A DNA stretch of 64,000 bases, taken from Streptomyces sp. NBC_01454 (lineage in GTDB: Bacteria > Actinomycetota > Actinomycetes > Streptomycetales > Streptomycetaceae). Below the pieces are notes generated by a model. That model was not told the DNA's origin and did no database searches. It worked only from the letters and a program-made list of their open reading frames with translations. Position numbers and translations under genes: made by a program. Positions within the stretch are counted from its first letter, which is position 1, and the number at the start of each line of letters is the position of its first letter. Location of the stretch: contig NZ_CP109460.1 of the NCBI RefSeq assembly GCF_036227565.1, forward strand, positions 1,922,001-1,986,000. Direction: 5' to 3'. Below, piece after piece: positions 43,546 through 52,895 of the stretch.

Positions 43546-45465
43546 CTAGAAAGGAATGCCGTTGCGCAGGACGGCCGGTGCGTTCAGCGTGACCGTGGCC
43601 GGCGAGTTGATGGCTGCCGCGGCGCCCGCGTTGACGGCTACCGCGCCGACCGCGCTGACGGAGACCGCGCCGACGGAGTTGACAGCCACCGCGCCGGCCG
43701 ACTTCAGGTTGATGGCGCCGGTCGCGTTGATGTCCGCCACGGCGCCCGCCATGACGCCGAACTTCGCGCCCGCCTTGATGTCGACCGCCCCGCCGGCGCT
43801 CATCGTCAGCGAGCCGCCCGCGGTCAGCGACAGGTTGCCGCCCGCCTTGATGCTCACGTTCCGGGTCCCGGTGATGGAGACGGAACCGTCGCTGCGGATG
43901 GTGACCTGGGTGCGCGTCTCGTCCATGTGGACGGTGAGCTTGCCGTTGCCGGTCTGCAGCCTGATGCCGCTCTTCATCCGGGACTTGGCGTCGACGAGCT
44001 CGACGGTGTGGCCGCTGCGCGAGGCGAGGGAGCGCCAGTTGACCCGGCCGCTGGTCGGATCCACCGCGGGCAGCCCGTCCGGGTCGGGGGTCGGCTTGTC
44101 GATGCCGTTGTAGAGCCCGGCGAGTACGTACGGGTGCTCCAGCGAGCCCCGGTCGAAGGCGCACAGCACCTCGTCACCGACCTCCGGCAGGATCAGCCCG
44201 CCGCCCCGTACCCCGCCCAGCTGCGCCACCCGGCACCAGTCGCTCTCGTAGCTGTCCGACAGCCAGGGGAAGCGCAGCCTGACCCGGCCCAGCTTCAGCG
44301 GGTCCTTGGCGTTGCTGACCAGCGCCATCGCCACGCCCGGCATGGGCGGCGCGGCCTCCGCACCGCCGGACGCCAGCCCGTACAGCGACCGGAACTGCCG
44401 TCCCGAGACGGTCAGCCAGGTGGTGAACTGCCTGCCGGACTCGAAGACATGGCGTACGCCGGTCGCGGTGTACTTCCCCTCGAACGGGAAGCCGGCGCCC
44501 TTGAGCGCGACCGGCCGGCCCGGTGTCAGCTGCGGGTTCCCGGTGACCGCCACCTCCAGTTCGGCGAAGGAGCCCGCCACGTCGTCGGCGAGCGCGCGGG
44601 CGGCATGGGTGACCTGGGCCTGGGTGGTGAACGGGGTGTCGGTGGCGGTCAGTTCGGAGGCGCCGAAGGGCTTGCTGAGCGCTCCGGGCGCGATATCCGC
44701 GACGATGTCCTTGCTGGTCGTGGCGGGAGACTCGGCGGACAGGGCGCGCTTGGCGCGCATGTTCCAGCCGCGCGCGCCCGCCTTGGCGACCTGCCCGGCG
44801 GCGGTGACGGCGATCCGGCTGTGCAGCGCGTTGTGGCCGAACTCCAGGACGTACGGGCTCTGCGCGGCCGGGGTGGTGTCGGCGGGCGCGGAGGAGGCGG
44901 GGGCCAGCCCGGCGAACCGCAGCTTGCCCTGCGGGTCGAAGGAGAGGTGGACGTCGTTCTCCTGGGCCAGGCGCAGCAGGAAGTCCCAGTCGGTGATGTT
45001 GGGCTGGGTGGCCAGCTCGTAGACGGTGCGGGTGGCCTCCACCGTGCCGAGGGCGAGCTGGTTGCGGCCGGCGAGGCGGCGCACGATGTCGCTCGCGGTC
45101 ATGTTGGGGTAGCCCGCGACGCGGCGGTTGCGCAGCAGCCGGTGCCCCGGGTCGTAGCCCCGGACGACCAGGGACTTGCCGCTCGCGTCCGCGTCCACTT
45201 CGAGGGCGGTGATCTCGCCGGTCAGCATGGGCGTGCCGCGCTGCCCGTCGGTGAAGGGCGACAGCACCGCCTTCGCGCCGATCTTCATCTGCGGGAAGGT
45301 CTGGAGGATGTCGGAGCCGCGGTCGGCGAAGGTGAGCTGAAAGGCGGAGGGGACGTTGACGCTGGCGTCCACCCAGCCCTCGGTGAGGAGGGCGGCGAGC
45401 CTGTCGGGCAGCACCGTGCCGCCGATCTCGACGTGCAGCACGCTGGTGTACGTCTTCTCGCTCAT
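43546..45465 (-). CDS. VgrG-like spike protein with repetitive C-terminal needle
   Basis: 639 residues. Residues about 1-360 follow the phage late-control D (gp27-like) hub (TEGWVDASVNVPSAFQLTFA, VRGYDPGHRLLRNRRVAG). About 375-460 is a gp5-type OB fold (LKLGRVRLRFPW, CRVAQLGG, GLILPEVGDEVLCAFDRGSL). About 530-639 consists of 8-residue strands of AGGxLxLTAGG / GAVAVNSVGAVSV type, predicting a triple beta-helix needle. No enzymatic extension is present. No PAAR gene was found, so the needle may be self-capped. Coupled to the LysM gene (ATGA). Confidence 0.92.
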   Translation of the reverse strand: MSEKTYTSVLHVEIGGTVLPDRLAALLTEGWVDASVNVPSAFQLTFADRGSDILQTFPQMKIGAKAVLSPFTDGQRGTPMLTGEITALEVDADASGKSLVVRGYDPGHRLLRNRRVAGYPNMTASDIVRRLAGRNQLALGTVEATRTVYELATQPNITDWDFLLRLAQENDVHLSFDPQGKLRFAGLAPASSAPADTTPAAQSPYVLEFGHNALHSRIAVTAAGQVAKAGARGWNMRAKRALSAESPATTSKDIVADIAPGALSKPFGASELTATDTPFTTQAQVTHAARALADDVAGSFAELEVAVTGNPQLTPGRPVALKGAGFPFEGKYTATGVRHVFESGRQFTTWLTVSGRQFRSLYGLASGGAEAAPPMPGVAMALVSNAKDPLKLGRVRLRFPWLSDSYESDWCRVAQLGGVRGGGLILPEVGDEVLCAFDRGSLEHPYVLAGLYNGIDKPTPDPDGLPAVDPTSGRVNWRSLASRSGHTVELVDAKSRMKSGIRLQTGNGKLTVHMDETRTQVTIRSDGSVSITGTRNVSIKAGGNLSLTAGGSLTMSAGGAVDIKAGAKFGVMAGAVADINATGAINLKSAGAVAVNSVGAVSVSAVGAVAVNAGAAAAINSPATVTLNAPAVLRNGIPF

Positions 45466-46244
45466 CGGTGGGCCTCCTGGAGGGTGGGGTGCCCGGAGGG
45501 GCTGTGTACGGGACCGCCCTCGGGCGGGCCCTCGTCGGCGGCGGGCAGCAGCAGCTCGGTGCCCGGCCGCAGCCGCATCGGGTCGTCGATCTCGTTCGCC
45601 TCCGCGATCAGCCGCCAGCGGGTCGCGTCCCCGTACTCCCGCCAGGCCAGCGAGGCGAGCGAGTCACCCGCGACCGTGCGGTGGATACGGCGGGCGGAGA
45701 GCGCGCCGGAGGTGGGGTTCTGCCCCTTGGTGGGCATCGCCACCTCGGTGAGGGACAGCGAGCAGGTGGCGCGGATTGGCTCCCCGGTGGGGTTGAACAG
45801 GGTGTAGGTCGCGCTGACGCTCGTCACGTACGCGACGAACTGCACGGTGTTGAACGCCCCCCAGGAGAAGCGGACCCATGGCGGCGACGGGCGTTTGGAG
45901 CTGACGCTCTGCGGGGTCACCTCGCAGCAGGAGAGCAGGAGTTCGACCTGCTTCTGCACCTTCCCGGCGTTCGGGGTGCCGGAGGCGTCCAGGAACACCT
46001 CCAGCTGGAGCGTGGCGGGCCGGGCGCCGGTGAACTTCGGCGGTGCGCCGCGCGTATAGGCAACCGCGGCCTGGGTGTGCCACTCCGCCTCCCGCCCGAG
46101 CTGCAACTGGGTCGGGTTGAACTGGAACTCCACCTCACCGATGCGGCCGCCGAGGGAGCCGCCGAGGTCGGTGGGGGGCTGATGGATCGCGAGCGCGGCC
46201 CGTACGAGGCTCGCGCCCGCCTTGCCGCCGGTCGGCGCGGGCAT
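45462..46244 (-). CDS. LysM-domain baseplate hub protein
   Basis: 260 residues. I start it at ATG 46244 because GGAGGT lies seven bases upstream, inside the end of the preceding gene; a GTG at 46253 is the alternative. N-terminal GEVEFQFNPTQLQLGREAEW, then LEVFLDASGTPNAGKVQKQV are the eCIS hub family (Afp7-like). LysM spans about 195-245 (TVAGDSLASLAWREYGDATR). It links tube and spike. Confidence 0.9.
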   Translation of the reverse strand: MPAPTGGKAGASLVRAALAIHQPPTDLGGSLGGRIGEVEFQFNPTQLQLGREAEWHTQAAVAYTRGAPPKFTGARPATLQLEVFLDASGTPNAGKVQKQVELLLSCCEVTPQSVSSKRPSPPWVRFSWGAFNTVQFVAYVTSVSATYTLFNPTGEPIRATCSLSLTEVAMPTKGQNPTSGALSARRIHRTVAGDSLASLAWREYGDATRWRLIAEANEIDDPMRLRPGTELLLPAADEGPPEGGPVHSPSGHPTLQEAHR

Positions 46245-46245
46245 C

Positions 46246-46683
46246 TCAGGCACCTCCCGCGTCGGTGAATCCGTGGTGCGCGATCTCCAGCGTCTCGGTC
46301 GCCACCCCCGGACTGGCCGGGTCCAGACTCGGCCCCTGCCACCGCACGGGCAGCACCTCCACCAGCCCCCACTGCGCGACGATCGAACCGTCGGCGCGCA
46401 GGGCGGCGATCTGGGCGGTGGGCCGGCGGATACCGGTGGCGAGGGAGGAAATCCAGGCCGCCACGCGGGAGGTGTCGGCGGTGAGGGGGCGGGTGAGACG
46501 GATCGTGGAGTGCGTCACGCGGGTGGGCAGCTGCCAGACGAATCCGTTGTTGCCGCCCTCCTGCCGCTGCTCCACCTCCACCTCGGAGGCCAGCCCGTCA
46601 CAGCCGTTGAACAGGCCGAGGTCCTGGCCGTCGATGGACAGCTTGAAGAAGACGGTGGATCCGGGGTCCTGGGACGCGGGCAT
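46246..46683 (-). CDS. Tail tube protein 2 (gp19-like)
   Basis: 145 residues. STVFFKLSIDGQDLGLFNGC, EVEVEQRQEGGNNGFVWQLP and THSTIRLTRPLTADT match T4 gp19-like tube proteins. It differs from the main tube protein (50742-51185) and probably forms the first ring(s) on the hub. Confidence 0.9.
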   Translation of the reverse strand: MPASQDPGSTVFFKLSIDGQDLGLFNGCDGLASEVEVEQRQEGGNNGFVWQLPTRVTHSTIRLTRPLTADTSRVAAWISSLATGIRRPTAQIAALRADGSIVAQWGLVEVLPVRWQGPSLDPASPGVATETLEIAHHGFTDAGGA

Positions 46684-46756
46684 GGGGTGGGCTTTCTGGG
46701 TGGGGTGGGCGTTCGGTGTGTGGCTGGTGTTCCGGGGTGGCGTCCGGCCGGTGTGG

Positions 46757-49700
46757 TCAGCGGCCGCGATCGCGTAGTCGGCCGATCCGTTCCCGGTCGC
46801 TGCGCAGCTCGGCCCGTAGCAGCCGGGACAGCGGCGTCACCAGGCGGCGAGCCAGCTCGTCCAGCTCGGCGGGGGTGGAGGGGGTGGTTGGGGAGGGGGC
46901 TCGGGCTGGGGTGGGAGCGGGGGATGAGGGCTGTGTGGTGGGGGTGCTGGTGGGGGGCCGGTGTGAGGTGGAGGACGTGCGTTGAAGGGGGGCGGGGGGT
47001 GGTGCGGAGGTGGTTACCGGGCTACCGGTGGGGGCGCTTGGCGAGGTGTTCGCCGACGTGGCTGTAGGGGCACGTGTGGGGGTGCCGGCTGAAGTGGCCG
47101 TGGGGGAGGTTGTCGCGGCGTGGCGGGTGCGTTGCACGGGGCGCGGCGCGCGGGGTGTTACGGGTGAGGACAGGGGGGCGGGCGCGGCCAAGGGTGCGAT
47201 CGGCGGGGCTGGTGACGTGGGTGGCATGGGTGGCATGGGTGATGTGAGGATGCGCCGTTGTACGGCCGGGGCTGAGGGCATGGCTGGGGCAGGCGCCGGT
47301 GTCGGGGCTGCGAGAGGCACCAGGGCTGGGGCCGGTGGGGCCAGGGCAGGCGCCGGAGCCGTGGTCGCGGCAACGGGCACGGTCGGCGCGGGGGCCGGAG
47401 CCGGGGCCCAGGTGGGAGCGAGAGTCGGGGCTGAGGGGGAGGAGGCCGCAGGAGCTCGCTGGACCGTTTGCGGCCGGGTGAGCGGCTGGGGAGCCGGTGG
47501 TTGCTGCGTCGGATTTCCCGGCCCGCTGCGCGCGCTGGTGTGCCGCGCGCGCAGCGGCACGGCGGGCGTGGTGCCAGACCCGGCCGACGCCCCAGGTATT
47601 CCACCGCGTCCGAGGTAACCGCTGCTGTGGTGGCCGGACTCCCGGGAGACCAGCGCCCGAGCCGTCGCGAGCGGAGCACGCCGCACACCCGGCCGGGGGC
47701 CCGACTCGGACGGGCCGGCCTCAACCACCTTGCGCGGCAAGGACTGTGGTCCGGAAGCGGCAGGCGCGGTACTGCTCCTGTTCGTCGCCTCACTCGTCGC
47801 CCCACTCGTCGCCTCACTCGTCGGCGCAGGAGTCCGGGGCGCTCCGGCATCCCGGACCGGGACCTGCGGCGACGACGCGTCCCCCGCTACCTCTAGGTGT
47901 GCGGGTCGTGGTGCGGTGCGTGGTGCGGTGCGTGCGGCGACACGTTGTACGACGGCCCGGCTGGACGTATCCGGTGTCGGCCCCACGGGTGCGGGACCGA
48001 CTTCGGTGGGAGCGGCCGAGACGGCGGCGTCGCGCGGCGTCTCGGCCGGCGGTGCGCTCGCACGCTGAACAGGCGCCGCCGCCACTTCGGAGACGGCGGA
48101 CGGCGGCGCCGCATCACGCGGCGATGTAGGCGACGTAGGCGACGTAGGCGACGTAGGCGACGACACCTTCACGCGCTGAGCAGGCGTCGACCCGGCCTCG
48201 GAGACAGCGGACGGGGGCACCGGGGCACGCAAGGGCGTGGCCGACGGTGCACTCGCGCGCTGGACGAGTGTCGGAGCTGTCGCACCTTCCGACGGCTCAC
48301 GGGGTACGAACGGTGCGCCGATCAGTGGGCGCCGGCGACCGGTAGGCGCTGTGGGCGCTGTGGGCGGGGTGTTCCTCTCGGCACTGCGCGCGGGTTCAGA
48401 GGACGAACCGGCGCTCGCCGACCGTTGCACCACCCGACGCTCCTCCCCCGGCGCGACGCTCATCGGGTTACGGGTGGAGTCCGTGCTCGGGGCGGCGGGT
48501 GCGGGGGCAGTGACGTTTCCCTGAGCCGTAGCCCGCGTCCGTACCTCGCTGCGTGAGGTCGTGACCTCTGGGCCGCCGGTCTCGGGCAGCCTTCCCGGCT
48601 CGTCGGGCTTGCCGGAAGACTGAATCGGCGCCCCAAGTCCCGGCCGAGAACTGTGCGGTGGCGTCGACCGCTGCACGACATTGCCCGTCTGAGGCAGCTC
48701 CGTCCGCGACTCGTGCGCGCCTGACCGAACGGTGGGGACGGACTTCGACGGGAACGGGGACGGGGACATCGGCCTGGGCATGGGCATGGGCATGGAGGGG
48801 GGTGCCGCGGTGGGCGCGGATACGGTCCCAGGCGCGGGCGATGACGTAGGCCCGGACACCGACACACGCGCAGACTCCGCCGCAGGCTCGGATGCCGGCG
48901 CAGGCGCACCCCCACCGCCTGGCCTGCTCGGCGACGCGCTCACGGGATCCGGGCCACGGCCAGGACCACTCGCCTCGGGGACGACCGCGGGGACACCTCC
49001 CGATTCCGGTGCGTCCTTCTGTACCCGGCGCACGGCCGCCCGTCGCTGTAAGGCCCGCACGGGAGTATCAGGCCGTACTGCGACGGGCGCCGGCGTCACC
49101 GCCGCCTTCCCGGAGGGCGCGGCGGATGTCCCGGGTCCCGGCGGGGGAATCGGGCCCGGGACAGCTGTGGGCCGGGCATCAACCACGGGCGTCGGCTCGG
49201 CGACAACCGGTGCCGACTCCCCGGCAACCGATGCCGGCTCCCCGGCAACCGGTGTCGGCGCTGCGGCAACCGGCGCCGAAGGTGCGGGCACAGCAGAGGC
49301 CGCCTTGCCTGCGCCCACCGCCGTCACCCGGCGCACCGGCAGGCCGGCCACCCTTGGCGCCGACATCAACGCGGGACGTGCCGACTCCCGCGCCCTGACT
49401 GCCGACGCGGACGACCCCGAGGGCGCAGACGCAGCAGCCGAGACAGACGGCATAGACGGCATAGACGGCATAGACGAGGCAGACGAGGCAGACGAGGCAG
49501 ACGAGGCAGACGAGGCAGACGAGGCAGACGAGGCAGACGACACACGCTGCACGTTCACGGACCGCTTCGAAGCCGTACGTGTCGGCCCTACACCGCCCCC
49601 GGAGAACAGCCCACCCCCGCCCACCTCACCGGACGCTCCCGCCTCGCCCTCAGCCTCTGTCTCCTCCCCGCTCCGCCCCACCACCGGCAGTCGCAAAGCC

Positions 49701-50068
49701 GGCAGGTCGAGGCCGACCGGGGCCGCCGCGCCGGTTGCCGGAATGGGGGTGAGGACGCCGCGGAGCATCCCGCCAGGTGCCGAGGCGCGTACGTCGTGCC
49801 CCAGCTCGCCCCCGAAGGACGGATCGCGATGCGCGCTCAGCGACGCGGCGAAGCCGGCCTCCGAGACGGTGCGCGGCGCCCCCAGGATCCGCTGGACGGG
49901 AGGCACGGCAGCCCAGCCACCCGCCCGGCCGCTCCCCTGGGCCCGCTGACTCGCCCGGCTCCCCTCACTCCTGACAGCGGCGTCCACCGACGCCCCGGCC
50001 TCCGGCTCCTGCGCACGCTCCGCGCCCCGCGCACTCCGCGGCCCCCGCAGCCACCCCAACAAGCCCAT
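46757..50068 (-). CDS. Giant low-complexity protein of the injection-system operon
   Basis: 1103 residues, mostly Pro, Ala, Ser, Thr and Val, predicted disordered. The N-terminus starts MGLLGWLRGP with a short conserved block (AGFAASLSAHRDPSFGGELG). Short VQR motifs recur through the length. Tandem DNA repeats encode SSA units (49473-49540, nine-base period, about seven copies) and TSP units (48126-48160). The C-terminus is an ordered helix pair, LDELARRLVTPLSRLLRAEL then SDRERIGRLRDRG. It lies between the small assembly gene and tube 2, where other systems carry structural or tape-measure-like genes. Function unknown. Confidence 0.8.
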   Translation of the reverse strand: MGLLGWLRGPRSARGAERAQEPEAGASVDAAVRSEGSRASQRAQGSGRAGGWAAVPPVQRILGAPRTVSEAGFAASLSAHRDPSFGGELGHDVRASAPGGMLRGVLTPIPATGAAAPVGLDLPALRLPVVGRSGEETEAEGEAGASGEVGGGGLFSGGGVGPTRTASKRSVNVQRVSSASSASSASSASSASSASSASSMPSMPSMPSVSAAASAPSGSSASAVRARESARPALMSAPRVAGLPVRRVTAVGAGKAASAVPAPSAPVAAAPTPVAGEPASVAGESAPVVAEPTPVVDARPTAVPGPIPPPGPGTSAAPSGKAAVTPAPVAVRPDTPVRALQRRAAVRRVQKDAPESGGVPAVVPEASGPGRGPDPVSASPSRPGGGGAPAPASEPAAESARVSVSGPTSSPAPGTVSAPTAAPPSMPMPMPRPMSPSPFPSKSVPTVRSGAHESRTELPQTGNVVQRSTPPHSSRPGLGAPIQSSGKPDEPGRLPETGGPEVTTSRSEVRTRATAQGNVTAPAPAAPSTDSTRNPMSVAPGEERRVVQRSASAGSSSEPARSAERNTPPTAPTAPTGRRRPLIGAPFVPREPSEGATAPTLVQRASAPSATPLRAPVPPSAVSEAGSTPAQRVKVSSPTSPTSPTSPTSPRDAAPPSAVSEVAAAPVQRASAPPAETPRDAAVSAAPTEVGPAPVGPTPDTSSRAVVQRVAARTAPRTAPRPAHLEVAGDASSPQVPVRDAGAPRTPAPTSEATSGATSEATNRSSTAPAASGPQSLPRKVVEAGPSESGPRPGVRRAPLATARALVSRESGHHSSGYLGRGGIPGASAGSGTTPAVPLRARHTSARSGPGNPTQQPPAPQPLTRPQTVQRAPAASSPSAPTLAPTWAPAPAPAPTVPVAATTAPAPALAPPAPALVPLAAPTPAPAPAMPSAPAVQRRILTSPMPPMPPTSPAPPIAPLAAPAPLSSPVTPRAPRPVQRTRHAATTSPTATSAGTPTRAPTATSANTSPSAPTGSPVTTSAPPPAPLQRTSSTSHRPPTSTPTTQPSSPAPTPARAPSPTTPSTPAELDELARRLVTPLSRLLRAELRSDRERIGRLRDRGR

Positions 50069-50074
50069 CCCCCG

Positions 50075-50233
50075 TCACTGCTTCCCTTCGGCCCGCTCGA
50101 CCAGGGCCGCGCTCTGCGCCACGTACGCGCGCCGGTCGGCGTGTTCGAGGTCGAGAATGTCGTCCAGCCCCCAGTGGAAGTGGTAGGCCAGATAGGCGAC
50201 TTCCTCCTCGATGCGACCAGCCGCGTACGTCAC
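50075..50233 (-). CDS. DUF6760-like small injection-system protein
   Basis: 52 residues from GTG 50233, overlapping the preceding stop (GTGA). Sequence EEEVAYLAYHFHWGLDDILD, then EHADRRAYV resembles the small conserved protein found after the tube in streptomycete clusters, and T4-like tail assembly chaperones in size and position. A longer upstream frame exists but would lie inside the previous gene. Confidence 0.75.
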   Translation of the reverse strand: MTYAAGRIEEEVAYLAYHFHWGLDDILDLEHADRRAYVAQSAALVERAEGKQ

Positions 50234-50742
50234 GATTCCCCCAGGCGGCTCCCGGCCAGCTCCACCTCGAAGGACTCCTCGCAATGCGGGCAGGCCACGG
50301 CGGCGCGGGTGTGCCCCTCGGCGTTGATCTGCCGGTAGAAGTCCTGCAGAAAGGCCAGGTCGGAGGCGAACATGTTCTCCACCGTGCCGTCGTGCACGGA
50401 CCCGAGCGTGCCGAGCCGGGTGATGACCCGGCCGAGCAGCACGACCGACAGATATGCCGGGTTCTCGCGTACGCGCACATCCCGCAGCGGAATCAGTTCG
50501 TCCCGTGCCGTCGCCAGACGCATCGCGCCATTGCGGTGGACGGTGCCGGACTCGTCGACGAATCCGCGCGGCAGCTCGAACTCGAACTCCGTCCGCAACG
50601 GTTCACGCACCGCCGCACGGGACGGAGCCGCCGCATGGGACGCAGCTGCCGCGCCCGCCGTCTCTGCTGCCCGTGCAGCTTCCGCCGCCTGTGCCGTATT
50701 CGCCGAGGCGGCCGTCCGTACCCCCGGGCCTGCGCGCCGCAT
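50230..50742 (-). CDS. Tail assembly-type protein with CxxC
   Basis: 170 residues; ATG 50742 overlaps the tube stop (TAATG). An Ala-rich N-terminus (1-45) is followed by FEFELPRGFVDESGTVHRNG, IPLRDVRVRENPAYLSVVLL and CPHCEESFEVEL. It is probably the tail-assembly chaperone or tube-associated factor in this operon position; the CPHC pair may bind zinc. Confidence 0.8.
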   Translation of the reverse strand: MRRAGPGVRTAASANTAQAAEAARAAETAGAAAASHAAAPSRAAVREPLRTEFEFELPRGFVDESGTVHRNGAMRLATARDELIPLRDVRVRENPAYLSVVLLGRVITRLGTLGSVHDGTVENMFASDLAFLQDFYRQINAEGHTRAAVACPHCEESFEVELAGSRLGES

Positions 50743-51185
50743 TATTCGATGACCAGCTCTTCGAAGACGATGGTGACCTGCTCGGTCAGTGCGGCCGCGT
50801 CGCCCGCCTTGACCCCGCTGGTCTCCACCTTGCTGCACCAGGCATTGCGCATGTTGTAACGCTTCACCGGGTTATTCTGGTAGTCCATCATCATGATGGT
50901 GGCGTTCTTGCGGGCCGAACCCATGTCACCCGCAATGGACTTGTTGATCCATTCGCTGAACGCGGCGCTCTCCGTCATACCGCGGATCACCGTGCACTCA
51001 CCGGCCTTCTTCGTGCCGGGCATCTTCTTCACGACGGGCTTTCCGGCCGCCGATACCTGCTGGTATTCGATGACGTCCTGCTCCATGGTCAGACCGCTGA
51101 CCTCCTGCAGATATTCGACCATGACTCCGTCGATCTGCAGGCCGAAATTGTGTGAGGCGATTGCGTCACCGGGCTGAAAGGCCAC
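50742..51185 (-). CDS. Tail tube protein 1 (main inner tube)
   Basis: 147 residues, GTG start with AGGAG upstream. FQPGDAIASHNFGLQIDGVM, then EYQQVSAAGKPVVKKMPGTK and DYQNNPVKRYNMRNAWCSKV are the Hcp/gp19-type tube family of extracellular injection systems. This is the component that forms the inner tube polymer. It follows the sheath gene by 76 bp. Confidence 0.93.
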   Translation of the reverse strand: MAFQPGDAIASHNFGLQIDGVMVEYLQEVSGLTMEQDVIEYQQVSAAGKPVVKKMPGTKKAGECTVIRGMTESAAFSEWINKSIAGDMGSARKNATIMMMDYQNNPVKRYNMRNAWCSKVETSGVKAGDAAALTEQVTIVFEELVIE

Positions 51186-51261
51186 GAGCGTTCACTCCTG
51201 TTGTGGTAAGAGGATGTCGGTTCTGGAGAGGAGGGGAGAGGAGGGAGAAGGGGGAGGATGG

Positions 51262-52839
51262 TTACTCCTCCAGTTCCCCGCCGCCTCCGGAGAACTGCGC
51301 CAGTCGGAAGACCACGAATTCGGCGGGCTTGACCGGGGCGATACCGATCTCGCAGATGACCCTTCCCAGGTCGACGGACTCGACGGGGTTGACCTCCGCG
51401 TCACACTTCACGTAGAACGCGTCCTCGGGCCGCTGGCCGAACAACGCGCCCGAGCGCCACTCGTTGACCAGGAACGCCGAGATGTTGCGCCGGATACGGG
51501 CCCACAGGGCCTCGTCGTTCGGCTCGAACACCACCCACTGCGTCCCGATGAGGATCGATTCCTCGAGGTAGTTGAAGTAGCGTCGGACGTTCAGATAGCG
51601 CCACGCCGGATCGGACGCCAGGGTCCGCGCGCCCCACACCCGGATTCCGCGTCCGGGGAAGGACCGGATGCAGTTCACGCCGACCGGATTGAGCAGGTCC
51701 TGCTCACCGCGGGTGATCTGCAATTCCAGATCGACCGCCCCACGGACGACTTCGTTGGCCGGCGCCTTGTGGACACCCCGCTCGGAGTCGTTACGGGCCC
51801 AGATGCCGGCCATGTGGCCGGACGGCGGGACGACGCGCGACTGGCCGGAGGTCGGGTCGAAGACCTTGAGCCACGGGTAGTAGAGCGCGGCATAGCGGGA
51901 GTCGTAACCGGCGATCTCCTGGCGCCACTTACGGATGTCGCGGGCGTTCAGGGAGGGCGGCGGGTCGAGGACGGCCATCCGGTCGCCCATCAGCTCGCAG
52001 TGCGCGATGAGCCCGAGCTGGACGGCCTTGACCTGCTCCTCGTCGATGAGACCCTGCTGGTAGCAGGCCATCAGGTCCGGCACGGCGACCATGTTGACCT
52101 CGTCGAGCGCCTCCAGGCCGCCGAATCCGGTGCGGTCCGCGGAGTCACCGATGAACCGGCCGGAGTCCAGCCGCTCGACGGCGCCGCGCGCGACGGGGGT
52201 GGCGGGCGCCGGGGCGGGCGGGGTCAGCGTGACGCTCTGGGCGTCCGGCTTCGCCAGCTGTGCGGCCGCGACGGCCTCTTCGACGACGATCACCTTGGAC
52301 CGCTGCTTCACCTGCGCGACGACATAGTTCCGGGCGCTCTTCTTCGCGCTGACGTCGAAGCTCTCGACGACCTTGTCGCCGTCCTTGACGACCAGCTTGA
52401 ACCGGTCGGCGCCGCCCTCACCCTCGGGCTCCTGCACCTCGACGGTGAGCGCACCGCCGGCGGCGGAACCGGCCGCGATCGCGGCGACCTTGAAGGTGCC
52501 CAGCGCCACCGGCTCCCCGGCGGTCAGCGCCCTGGGCGCCGCTTCCGTGGCCCCGGCGGACTGCGGGCCGTCGGCGGCGCCGCCCACGCGCACGACGTAC
52601 GCCGCCGTCCCGCCGTTGTTGAAGAAGCCGTACACGGAATGCGCCAGGTAGTACCCCTCCGTGAACTCGCCGAAGGCGGCCACGTACTGGGACCAATTCG
52701 TCACCAGCGTCGGCTCGTTCAGCGGGCCGGTGGGCGCCAGACCGACAAAGGCCGCGACGGAAGTTCCCACGCCCTCGATGGGCCGGGATCCGCTGGCGAC
52801 CTCCTCGACGTATACGCCGGGCGACAGGTAGTTGGGCAT
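51262..52839 (-). CDS. Contractile sheath protein
   Basis: 525 residues from ATG 52839 with AGGAG upstream. N-terminal YLSPGVYVEEVASGSRPIEG, followed by GVGTSVAAFVGLAPTG, and C-terminal RRYFNYLEESILIGTQWVVF with a final KPAEFVVFRLAQFSGG are diagnostic of phage-sheath proteins. About residues 110-230 is a variable insertion domain exposed on the particle surface. Confidence 0.95.
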   Translation of the reverse strand: MPNYLSPGVYVEEVASGSRPIEGVGTSVAAFVGLAPTGPLNEPTLVTNWSQYVAAFGEFTEGYYLAHSVYGFFNNGGTAAYVVRVGGAADGPQSAGATEAAPRALTAGEPVALGTFKVAAIAAGSAAGGALTVEVQEPEGEGGADRFKLVVKDGDKVVESFDVSAKKSARNYVVAQVKQRSKVIVVEEAVAAAQLAKPDAQSVTLTPPAPAPATPVARGAVERLDSGRFIGDSADRTGFGGLEALDEVNMVAVPDLMACYQQGLIDEEQVKAVQLGLIAHCELMGDRMAVLDPPPSLNARDIRKWRQEIAGYDSRYAALYYPWLKVFDPTSGQSRVVPPSGHMAGIWARNDSERGVHKAPANEVVRGAVDLELQITRGEQDLLNPVGVNCIRSFPGRGIRVWGARTLASDPAWRYLNVRRYFNYLEESILIGTQWVVFEPNDEALWARIRRNISAFLVNEWRSGALFGQRPEDAFYVKCDAEVNPVESVDLGRVICEIGIAPVKPAEFVVFRLAQFSGGGGELEE

Positions 52840-52895
52840 GGAACATTGCTCCTAGTCGGCATGGGGGTGTCACTGGGATGGAGGGGCCATCGCGC

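Noticed and set aside
49473..49540. CRISPR array
   Set aside because: The nine-base repeat units are contiguous without spacers and stay in frame, encoding SSA residues of the large disordered protein.
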